From contig CAUJFU010000463.1 of the NCBI GenBank assembly GCA_963169055.1, positions 1 through 22,735 on the forward strand: a DNA stretch of 22,735 nucleotides. Reading direction: 5' to 3'. This stretch comes from Myxococcota bacterium. Lineage in GTDB: Bacteria; Myxococcota_C; UBA6777. This document shows positions 17,214 through 22,735 of this stretch, in pieces (the first letter of the stretch is position 1; every line of letters starts with the position of its first letter). The notes below the pieces were generated by a model. That model was not told the origin of the DNA, ran no database searches, and saw only the letters and a program-made list of their open reading frames with translations. The translations under genes were made by a program, and so were the position numbers.

Positions 17214-18494
17214 TCAAGAACATCCGCGACCAAACAGCAACCACGCCAACAATCCCACCAAAAGTCCCCAAAACCACACCCATACCACATCCACCTGCGG
17301 ACTCGTCCGTCTTTCCAAGATATCTTGGCGCGCAACAGGGACCACTTTGCGCTCCGTCGGAAATGCCCCTGCCACCGCCAAGAGCGCCGGATCTTCTAGA
17401 ATCTCCAATATCTCGGATAACTTTGGGCGATGCTTGGGTTCAGGGTCGATGCCAGCGCGGATCACGTCATGCAAAGGCGGATGGGGGATCTCCAAAGCAT
17501 CCCAATCTCGCTCGATCTTGTGGATATCAAGATGCGTCGGCTCGGTGCGACCGTCTCCAAAAGGATAGCGTTCGGACAACAGTCGATGCACCATTACACA
17601 AAAGGCGTATACATCGGCTTTTTCGCCTTCTTTGTGGCTACTCGGCCGCCGAGACTCGTCGAATTGTTCGGGTGCGTAATACGGGGCACTTCCCACCGAA
17701 AGCGTTAAGATCCCATCGATCATCGAAAAGTCGTAGTCGATCAAGGTCATCTTGGGCGGCGATGACCAACCCCCATGCTCCTCAGGAAACAACAAGATCT
17801 GATCAGGTTTGAGATCCATGTGCGCGATATCGTGTTCGTGCAACAGCAACAAAACACGTGCGATCTCTTGAAGCAACAGGATACGCGGAGCGCGATCGGT
17901 ATACTGCTTCATCCAGTCCCACAACGAAACACACCGAAGATACGGCTTGATCTGGACGTAAGTGTCATCTTCCAACAAAAAGTGATCGAAGATCTCCTCC
18001 ACACGGGGATCTTGGATCTTTCGCAATCGCTGGATCATCCGCTCTTGATGCGCAAACATCTCTTGTGGAGAAAGCGCTTCACGCAAAGGCCGATAACGCT
18101 TGACAAGACAGATCGACCGATCAGGCAAACGACCCACAGACGTCGAAGAAGACAAACTGCCGTGGCGCAGGTGCTTTAAAATCTGCACGTTGCCGAGCTT
18201 TTGGTTCGCGCCCGATTTGTTTTTCCACGTCCGATACCACGCAGCACGGTGATGCGCAGGCGGATGCGCCAAATGCACGCAGGCTCGCTCCGCTTCCAAC
18301 GCCAACGCCGCATAAAGATCGGCATCTTCTCGCTCCAGCCGAGCGATCCGCTCAGAAAAACCTTGTTGATGCTGTAGTATCCGAACAAGTCGTTCATCCG
18401 ATGCCTTTGCGCCTTTGGCCTCTTTCAGCATCTGCTCAAACGCCGCAAGGCTCGGCGCTCCCTTGATCGGCGTTGACAACGCGACTTTTTTCAC
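17214..18494 (-). CDS. Ser/Thr protein kinase-like protein with C-terminal membrane anchor, variant active site
   Basis: A 426-residue protein starting at GTG, with AAAGGGGG upstream. About 100 N-terminal residues are helical and unrecognised. The kinase domain covers about 105-370. The likely ATP lysine is Lys132 (CLVKRY). The catalytic loop reads HMDLKPDQ, with Asp227 and Lys229 present but Gln232 where the metal-binding Asn is expected. The DFG position reads DYD (253-255). YYAPEQ (272-277) and DVYAFCVMVHRLL (294-306) are typical of bacterial Hanks kinases. The glycine loop is poor (HGSLSSSTSVG). A single hydrophobic helix (403-421) near the C-terminus anchors it, with the kinase presumably cytoplasmic. 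There is no PASTA or other sensor domain. It may be a weak kinase or a pseudokinase. It starts 23 bp after the HSD10-type SDR stop, so the two are probably co-transcribed. Confidence 0.88.
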   Translation of the reverse strand: MKKVALSTPIKGAPSLAAFEQMLKEAKGAKASDERLVRILQHQQGFSERIARLEREDADLYAALALEAERACVHLAHPPAHHRAAWYRTWKNKSGANQKLGNVQILKHLRHGSLSSSTSVGRLPDRSICLVKRYRPLREALSPQEMFAHQERMIQRLRKIQDPRVEEIFDHFLLEDDTYVQIKPYLRCVSLWDWMKQYTDRAPRILLLQEIARVLLLLHEHDIAHMDLKPDQILLFPEEHGGWSSPPKMTLIDYDFSMIDGILTLSVGSAPYYAPEQFDESRRPSSHKEGEKADVYAFCVMVHRLLSERYPFGDGRTEPTHLDIHKIERDWDALEIPHPPLHDVIRAGIDPEPKHRPKLSEILEILEDPALLAVAGAFPTERKVVPVARQDILERRTSPQVDVVWVWFWGLLVGLLAWLLFGRGCS

Positions 18495-18517
18495 TCACGC
18501 CCCCTTTCAAAAACCCG

Positions 18518-19288
18518 TCACTTCGCAGCCATCCGCAGCGCGCCGTCCAAGCGAATCACTTCACCGTTCAACATCGGGTTTTCGACGATATGACACACAA
18601 GCTGGGCGTATTCGGCAGGATCACCAAGGCGCGAGGGGAAAGGAACTTGTTGCGCCAAGGATGCCTGCGCTTTTTCCGGTAAACCCGCCATCATCGGGGT
18701 CATAAAGATCCCGGGCGCGATCGTCATCACGCGGACGCCATATCGCGAAAACTCCCGTGCCAAGGGCAACGTCATCGCCGCAACCGCGCCCTTTGAACCG
18801 CTATACGCAGCCTGACCGATCTGACCATCAAAAGCCGCAACAGACGCAGTATTGACGATCACACCGCGCTCTCCACCTGCATTCGGCTCTTGCTTCGCCA
18901 TGCACACCACAGCCTGCTGCAACACATTGAACGTCCCCACCACGTTGATCTCCAAGACCTTGCGGAAAGCCGACAGCGGTGTTGCGACGCCCTCCCGATC
19001 CAAGACCCGCGAAGGCGTCGCAACACCCGCGCAATTCACCAACACATGCACTCCCCCTGCCCACGCGATATGCGCCTCCATCGCTTGTTTGACTTCCACA
19101 TCCGAAGTGACATCCACCCGCGCAAAGCGCGCTGCATCCCCCAAAGCAGCCGCTACTTCCACGCCTCTGTCTTGCGCCAAATCAAACAACGTCACCTTCG
19201 CGCCTTTTGCCACCAACATCCGCGCCGTTGCTTCTCCCAACCCCGATGCACCGCCCGTAACCACCGCACCCAATCCCTGCCATTCCAT
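18518..19288 (-). CDS. SDR, 3-hydroxyacyl-CoA dehydrogenase type II (HSD10-like)
   Basis: A 256-residue classical SDR. The start at 19288 has AAGGAG nine bases upstream and puts TGGASGLG at 11-18. The open frame continues upstream through repeat copy C, but those residues are the translated repeat. Asp36 at the end of strand 2 indicates NAD. NCAG is at 85-88, then Asn115, Ser149, Tyr162 and Lys166. The C-terminal third ([39 protein letters not shown]) is the signature of the HSD17B10 / 3-hydroxy-2-methylbutyryl-CoA dehydrogenase group, which oxidises 3-hydroxyacyl-CoA in isoleucine and fatty-acid breakdown. Family length agrees (about 255-261). It is the first gene of a two-gene unit with the kinase; no other beta-oxidation gene is nearby. 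Confidence 0.92.
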   Translation of the reverse strand: MEWQGLGAVVTGGASGLGEATARMLVAKGAKVTLFDLAQDRGVEVAAALGDAARFARVDVTSDVEVKQAMEAHIAWAGGVHVLVNCAGVATPSRVLDREGVATPLSAFRKVLEINVVGTFNVLQQAVVCMAKQEPNAGGERGVIVNTASVAAFDGQIGQAAYSGSKGAVAAMTLPLAREFSRYGVRVMTIAPGIFMTPMMAGLPEKAQASLAQQVPFPSRLGDPAEYAQLVCHIVENPMLNGEVIRLDGALRMAAK

Positions 19289-19336
19289 CCGTTTTTTCTC
19301 CTTGTTTTTCTTTTTCAGGGCCAACTTGCTCAATAG

Positions 19337-19456
19337 GCTTTGTGGGGTTCCACCCCACACCCCGCAAGGGGCTATCGCCCCTTGACCCCATGTTAGCGAA
19401 GCGATCAGGCGCTTTTCAAACCAATCACTCGGTCGCTTCAAATGCCGAGAACACGG
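19337..19456 (+). repeat. Multi-hairpin repeat, copy C (with compensatory stem change)
   Basis: Hairpin 1 is GTGGGGT (19342-19348), loop TCC, ACCCCAC (19352-19358). Against the other copies the closing C:G pair has become T:A on both sides, so pairing is kept. Hairpin 2 is perfect: CAAGGGGC (19365-19372), TATC, GCCCCTTG (19377-19384). AAGCG/CGCTT, TTTCAAACC, a CTCGG/CCGAG stem and GAACACGG (19449-19456) follow. This is the only copy lying in front of a gene in the opposite orientation (49 bp upstream of the HSD10-type SDR start). Just beyond it, 19466-19491 closely resembles the right end of the MITE near 393-416. Confidence 0.87.
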
Positions 19457-19503
19457 GGTTTTTAACCAACTGCGTCACTTCTATCCTACTTGGAAATAAC
19501 GCG

Positions 19504-19544
19504 CAAAAACAACAAAAGCCCTTGGTGCATCCAACACCAAGAGC
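19504..19544 (-). terminator. Intrinsic terminator for the MopE-repeat gene
   Basis: On the minus strand a 10-bp stem (plus-strand positions 19535-19544 with 19518-19527; core CTTGGTG/CACCAAG, one G:T pair) with a 7-nt loop is followed by TTTTGTTGTTTTTG. This is a good rho-independent terminator in the direction of the MopE-repeat gene, whose stop is at 19677. It is about 130 nt downstream, so that transcript carries a long 3' tail that includes the duplicated gene end at 19621-19661. Confidence 0.75.
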
Positions 19545-19620
19545 CTTCGTTTTGTACATCTGACCGCCTCTTACCGCAAGAGCAAAGACAAGGAAGCTCT
19601 CTCGGATCGATGGGTTCCTC

Positions 19621-19661
19621 TCAAGGGCAAGAATCGTCTGGGAACTGATCTACAGAACCTT
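19621..19661 (-). pseudogene. Duplicated 3' end of the MopE-repeat gene
   Basis: These 41 bases match the last codons and stop of the neighbouring gene (19677-19717) at 36 of 41 positions, in direct orientation with a 56-bp offset. Read on the minus strand the copy gives GSVDQFPDDSCP and a stop, against GSVGQFPYYSCP and a stop in the gene. Because 56 is not a multiple of three, the copy is out of frame with the gene and also lies behind its stop. It is probably a remnant of a local tandem duplication. Confidence 0.75.
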
Positions 19662-19676
19662 CGTCATCCGTTTTGT

Positions 19677-21890
19677 TCAAGGGCAAGAATAGTACGGGAA
19701 CTGACCCACAGAACCTTTGTAGCAGGCGGACTTAAAGCTCAAGGGATCAGGGCAACCAAACGAGGTTCCTTTGTTCCAACGGCACGATCCGCCCGACACA
19801 TAGCGGAAGTCATACATGGTCTGGCCCGAACAAGACAGTGCGCGGTCACCACACAAACACACGGCTTGATGACCAAAACTGGTGACGTAAGTCCCACAAC
19901 CTGTCACCTCCGTCCCTGTACAATGCGAGAAGACGATCACCGCATTTCCTTTTACACCCACAGCGCCCACCACAGACTGCCAACGTGCGTTCGGGTCGTA
20001 GTCTGGCGTAAACTCCATACAATAATGCCCAGTCGAGGAATCCATATTCGAAGGCGCTTTGCAGCCCTGATAACCGCCATAGTTGATGCAAGAAGTTCCA
20101 TAAGTTGCACCGCACCGCAAGATCCCAACACGCCCCCTCGGGTCGCAAAGCGCCAATCGATCGGCATCAAGGCAGACTTGCCCAGCTTGAACAAGCGCTG
20201 TCGGGCAGAATTCGCCATCTTTGATACAGCCACCGTTGAAGGGATAGTAACCACGGCTTGTATCGCACACACAACCGCCGCTCACGCAGATCTTTTGCGC
20301 GCCACACAACGATCCGTTATCGACCATGCCATCGCAGTTATCGTCGGTGCTGTTGCAACTTTCCGCTTGCGGGTGCGTTTGGCCAGTGCAAACGCCCCAT
20401 TGACCGGCCAAACACATCTGCACGCCACCTTTGCAGATGCCCTTGCCTTCGGTCCCAACAGGGCCTGTGTAACAAGCACGCGTCAGCCCTTCATCCACCG
20501 AACCATCACAGTCGTCATCTTGGCCGTTACAGATCTCTGTCTGAGGTAAAGCTTGACCCACGCAAACGCCCCATTGACCGGCAGTGCAGGTGCTTTTTCC
20601 TGTTTTACACACGCCCACACCTGCCGTCCCCATCGGTCCTGTATAACACGCTTGCACAAGCTCCTCATCCACCGAACCATCGCAATCATCGTCGATCCCA
20701 TTGCAGCTTTCGACTTGGGGCAAGACCTCTCCGACACAAGTCCCCCATTGCCCCGCAGAACACACTTGTACGCCACCTTTGCAAATGCCCTTGCCTTCGG
20801 TTCCTGCCGCTCCTGTGTAACAAGCGCGTTTGACACCATCATCGATCTGACCGTTGCAATCGTCATCTTGACCATTGCAGATCTCGGATTGGGGCAAGAC
20901 CTGACCCACACAAGACCCCCATTGACCGGCCTCACAAGTCTGCGTTCCTTCTTTGCACACACCTACGCTCGCCGTTCCCATCGGGCCTGTATAACACCGC
21001 TTCACCAAACCCTCGTCGATCTGACCATCGCAATTGTTGTCCTTCCCATCGCAGCTTTCAACTTGGGGCAAGATCTCACCTTCACATTTTCCCCACACAC
21101 CGTTGTCACAGCGTTGCTCACCGTAGCGACAAACACCCGCTCCTGCCGTCCCTTCAGGGCCTGTATAACAAATGCGCTTAACGCCATCATCGATCATCCC
21201 ATCGCAATCGTCGTCTTTGCCATCACAGGTCGCCTCTGCGGTCGGGTCCTGCGGAGCTTGTTTTGGCAAGACCTGTCCGACACAAACACCCCATTGACCG
21301 TTCTCACAGCGTTGCGTCCCTGCTTTGCAAGTTCCGACATCTTGCGTACCTGCGGGGCCTTCATAGCAAGGGCGATCGATCCCTTCATCGATCTGCCCGT
21401 TGCAATCGTTGTCAACACCATCACAAGTCACTTCTTTTTCTTCGAACCCTTGGGGGTAAACGCAACGCCAAGCACCTGCTTCACAGATCACTTTGACATC
21501 ACGACACGGCCCCGATATACGGCAACTTGGGGGCTTTAATCCTTCGCAAGGGGCGGGGATATATTCGGGGATAATCGACTCAGTGATCGCCTCGGTGGAG
21601 GCTTCTGCTTCTTTGCTCCCGCCGTCTTCTCCCGCGTCTTGGGTGTTTTCTGCGCCCCCTTCGCGATCTTTGTCTCCCTCCGCCCCATGAGCTTCTATGC
21701 GACTTTGCTCGGTGTTTCCTTCATCGGAGGCGCTTAATGTGTCACAAAAGCCAATTTTGCAGATCTCCCCCGCCAAACAATCATCGACCGACGCGCAAGG
21801 ACGATCTCCCCCTCCACATCCCCACAACGCCGCACAAACCACGATCCAACCCATACTCCAGAGACTTTGCTTTTTTTCTTGTGTCTTCAC
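19677..21890 (-). CDS. Cys-rich lipoprotein with MopE-type metal-binding repeats
   Basis: A 737-residue protein. I chose the GTG at 21890 because AAGGAGA lies seven bases before it; an in-frame ATG 13 codons upstream lacks such a site. The N-terminus is a lipoprotein signal with Cys25 in ALWGCGGG, so it is probably lipid-anchored. A Cys-rich segment (CASVDDCLAGEICKIGFC) and a Glu/Ala-rich spacer follow. Then come six full units and one partial unit of about 58 residues, each opening with C-D/N-G-x-D-D/N-x-C-D/N-G-x-x-D (first Cys at 156, 221, 280, 338, 396, 454, 512). These are MopE-like putative metal-binding motifs, and the Asp spacing also resembles calcium loops. A distinct Cys-rich C-terminal domain (about 545-737) is unrecognised. 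Expected location: outer membrane or cell surface. A strong terminator lies downstream. Confidence 0.9.
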   Translation of the reverse strand: MKTQEKKQSLWSMGWIVVCAALWGCGGGDRPCASVDDCLAGEICKIGFCDTLSASDEGNTEQSRIEAHGAEGDKDREGGAENTQDAGEDGGSKEAEASTEAITESIIPEYIPAPCEGLKPPSCRISGPCRDVKVICEAGAWRCVYPQGFEEKEVTCDGVDNDCNGQIDEGIDRPCYEGPAGTQDVGTCKAGTQRCENGQWGVCVGQVLPKQAPQDPTAEATCDGKDDDCDGMIDDGVKRICYTGPEGTAGAGVCRYGEQRCDNGVWGKCEGEILPQVESCDGKDNNCDGQIDEGLVKRCYTGPMGTASVGVCKEGTQTCEAGQWGSCVGQVLPQSEICNGQDDDCNGQIDDGVKRACYTGAAGTEGKGICKGGVQVCSAGQWGTCVGEVLPQVESCNGIDDDCDGSVDEELVQACYTGPMGTAGVGVCKTGKSTCTAGQWGVCVGQALPQTEICNGQDDDCDGSVDEGLTRACYTGPVGTEGKGICKGGVQMCLAGQWGVCTGQTHPQAESCNSTDDNCDGMVDNGSLCGAQKICVSGGCVCDTSRGYYPFNGGCIKDGEFCPTALVQAGQVCLDADRLALCDPRGRVGILRCGATYGTSCINYGGYQGCKAPSNMDSSTGHYCMEFTPDYDPNARWQSVVGAVGVKGNAVIVFSHCTGTEVTGCGTYVTSFGHQAVCLCGDRALSCSGQTMYDFRYVSGGSCRWNKGTSFGCPDPLSFKSACYKGSVGQFPYYSCP
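20318..21428 (-). repeat. Intragenic tandem repeats, about 174 bp per unit
   Basis: The coding repeats of the MopE-like lipoprotein are visible as DNA repeats of 58 codons. Units 4 and 6 are nearly the same (GTEGKGICKGGVQ and AGQWG blocks), as are units 3 and 5 (CYTGPMGTA, VGVCK). A two-unit block of about 348 bp (20706-21053) has therefore been duplicated into the neighbouring block (about 20358-20705). Confidence 0.8.
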
Positions 21891-22162
21891 GATCGACTCT
21901 CCTTTTGTCTTGTTTAAAGGGCAACGCATCCACCATTTTTTGGCGCGTTCGGCCCCTTCTCAAAACATGAGCCAATCGCTCAATACCCAAAAAATCCTTT
22001 CTTTTCAGCAACATTCTCTTCACGCCATCGGGAAGACAACGCACCACCGACCAAAAGACAGACACACCCGTCCAGATCCCAAACAAAAACCAAAGCGCTC
22101 TGTTGCCACAACAACGCAAAACGATCAGAAACAGCACAAAGCCAATTCTCCGAGAAAAACTT

Positions 22163-22282
22163 CCGTGTTCGCGACACTTCAAGCGGCTGCGTCGTTGGTT
22201 TGAAACACATCTATTCACCCCGCCGATACGGGGTCAAGGGGCGATAGTCCCTTGTGGGGCGTGGGGCAATGCCCCACAAAAA
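22163..22282 (-). repeat. Multi-hairpin repeat, copy D
   Basis: On the minus strand: hairpin 1 (22271-22277 with 22261-22267, loop ATT), hairpin 2 (22247-22254 with 22235-22242, one A:C mismatch), then a third stem ACCCCGT/GCGGGGT not formed in copies B and C, then GTTTCAAACC, GCCGCTTG and GAACACGG (22163-22170). It begins 43 bp after the stop of the MYXO-CTERM-type gene, in the same orientation as that gene. Confidence 0.87.
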
Positions 22283-22320
22283 GCCCACACCCCACAAAAA
22301 GCCCACACCCCACAAAAAGC
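22273..22320. repeat. 18-bp tandem repeat, 2.7 units
   Basis: CCCACAAAAAGCCCACAC occurs at 22273-22290 and 22291-22308, then 12 more bases of the unit to 22320. The unit looks like a slippage expansion of the outer edge of repeat copy D, where the other copies have a single CCCCACAAAA. Confidence 0.85.
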
Positions 22321-22325
22321 GGATA

Positions 22326-22735
22326 TCAGCCCTTTAAGGCGCGGAGGCGAAAGCACACAAGCAAAGCCAAAAGAAGCAAACACAACCAAAAGAGCGACGT
22401 ATCGGCTGGGTTGGAAGCATGACAACCGCAACCGCCACCAACGATCCCCACGCCCACATCCGGCACGTTTTCCGTGATCTGCTCTTGCCCGACTTCTTTG
22501 TCTGCGCCGTAGCACATGCCTGCTCGACAAGTTCCGCCACCACAGTTCACCTTGTTGCAAGGATCGTCGATGCAACGGCTTTTTTCACAAAGACGGCCAT
22601 AACGACAAGGCGAAGCGACCGAAGCGCAAGCATCTTGGGTGCATTGACCTTCTTGGCACGTTTCACCGCTTGGACAGATCACCCCAGAACAAGGGTCTTT
22701 TTGACAAAGCCCGTCCACGCAACGCTGATCACTCG
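22326..22735 (-). CDS. Cys-rich surface protein with MYXO-CTERM-like tail (partial, N-terminus outside window)
   Basis: The last 135 residues of a gene that enters from the right edge; the frame is open to the end of the window. It contains short Cys-rich units of the pattern DPC-x4-CPSGETCQEGQC (also DACASVASPC, DDPCNKVNC), about 30 residues each, resembling EGF-like or spacer repeats of secreted delta-proteobacterial proteins. An acidic/Val-rich spacer leads to GGGCGCHAS, a hydrophobic helix (FWLCLLLLALLVCF) and a basic end RLRALKG. That tail is a MYXO-CTERM-type sorting signal, so the protein is probably cleaved and placed on the outer surface. Repeat copy D lies just downstream. Confidence 0.85.
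   Translation of the reverse strand, partial: SDQRCVDGLCQKDPCSGVICPSGETCQEGQCTQDACASVASPCRYGRLCEKSRCIDDPCNKVNCGGGTCRAGMCYGADKEVGQEQITENVPDVGVGIVGGGCGCHASNPADTSLFWLCLLLLALLVCFRLRALKG

Larger units (their letters stand above)
21891..22325. other. Intergenic region upstream of the MopE-repeat gene
   Basis: About 435 bp between two minus-strand genes. The right half is repeat copy D and its short tandem repeats, listed separately. The left half (21891-22160) must contain the promoter of the lipoprotein gene, unless transcription reads through from the MYXO-CTERM-type gene. A minus-strand frame here (start near 22218) has two hydrophobic stretches but would begin inside copy D and overlap the lipoprotein gene by over 100 bp; I do not accept it as a gene. 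Confidence 0.45.

Noticed and set aside
19289-19441. N-terminal extension of the HSD10-type SDR through repeat copy C
   Set aside because: The extra residues are the translated repeat, and AAGGAG with ATG at 19288 gives the normal family start.
20318-21428. Regular repeats that could suggest a CRISPR array
   Set aside because: The period is about 174 bp, units are imperfect, and they translate as Cys/Asp protein repeats in a continuous frame.
21781-22218. 145-residue minus-strand frame with two hydrophobic stretches
   Set aside because: It would start inside repeat copy D and overlap the lipoprotein gene in another frame; the hydrophobic parts are short and Cys/Arg-rich.
1-22735. tRNA or rRNA genes
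   Set aside because: No cloverleaf with a GTTCRANNC-type T arm or rRNA-like sequence was found in the intergenic regions; all gaps are accounted for by repeats, hairpins or promoters.

Overview
The window looks like chromosome from a myxobacterium-like delta-proteobacterium (Myxococcota, Bradymonadota or a neighbouring lineage). Four things point there: two proteins end in a MYXO-CTERM-like tail (Cys-rich motif, one hydrophobic helix, short basic end); one large lipoprotein is a tandem array of MopE-type Cys/Asp repeats; there is a Ser/Thr kinase with a C-terminal membrane anchor; and there is a tricorn-type protease. Base composition is moderate by eye, so this is not a typical high-GC Myxococcus. 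I see no tRNA, rRNA, CRISPR array, phage gene or transposase gene.

Layout. 1-436: gene-poor left edge carrying a 116-bp MITE-like element with perfect terminal inverted repeats and a 6-bp target duplication. 437-1988: an SDR oxidoreductase and a convergent small membrane protein. 2087-5428: a three-gene plus-strand operon (exported propeller-like protein with MYXO-CTERM-like tail, membrane-anchored Asp-box propeller, membrane-anchored left-handed beta-helix acyltransferase). 5498-11826: two large minus-strand genes, a ClpA-type unfoldase followed by a tricorn-like S41 protease. 11827-12232: divergent regulatory region with a 16-bp perfect palindrome. 12233-15955: a 1240-residue protein whose N-terminus reads as a RecQ helicase that has lost its catalytic motifs. 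16151-17149: a D-2-hydroxyacid dehydrogenase. 17214-19288: minus-strand pair, an HSD10-type SDR followed by a variant Ser/Thr kinase. 19677-21890: the MopE-repeat lipoprotein. 22326-22735: 3' part of a second MYXO-CTERM-like protein.

The least expected signal is non-coding. A repeat of about 120 bp occurs four times (8961-9090 minus, 15985-16104 plus, 19337-19456 plus, 22163-22282 minus). Each copy carries a GTGGGGC/GCCCCAC hairpin with a variable loop, then a CAAGGG/CCCTTG hairpin, then a conserved TTTCAAAC block. One copy shows a compensatory C:G to T:A change in the first stem, which suggests selection on structure. Three of the four lie just after a stop codon in the same orientation as that gene.

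Genes that may work together: Clp unfoldase plus tricorn protease (protein turnover) and the three-gene envelope operon. These links are inferred from position only. Start codons were chosen by ribosome binding site and by where protein-like sequence begins; several differ from the longest possible open frame.
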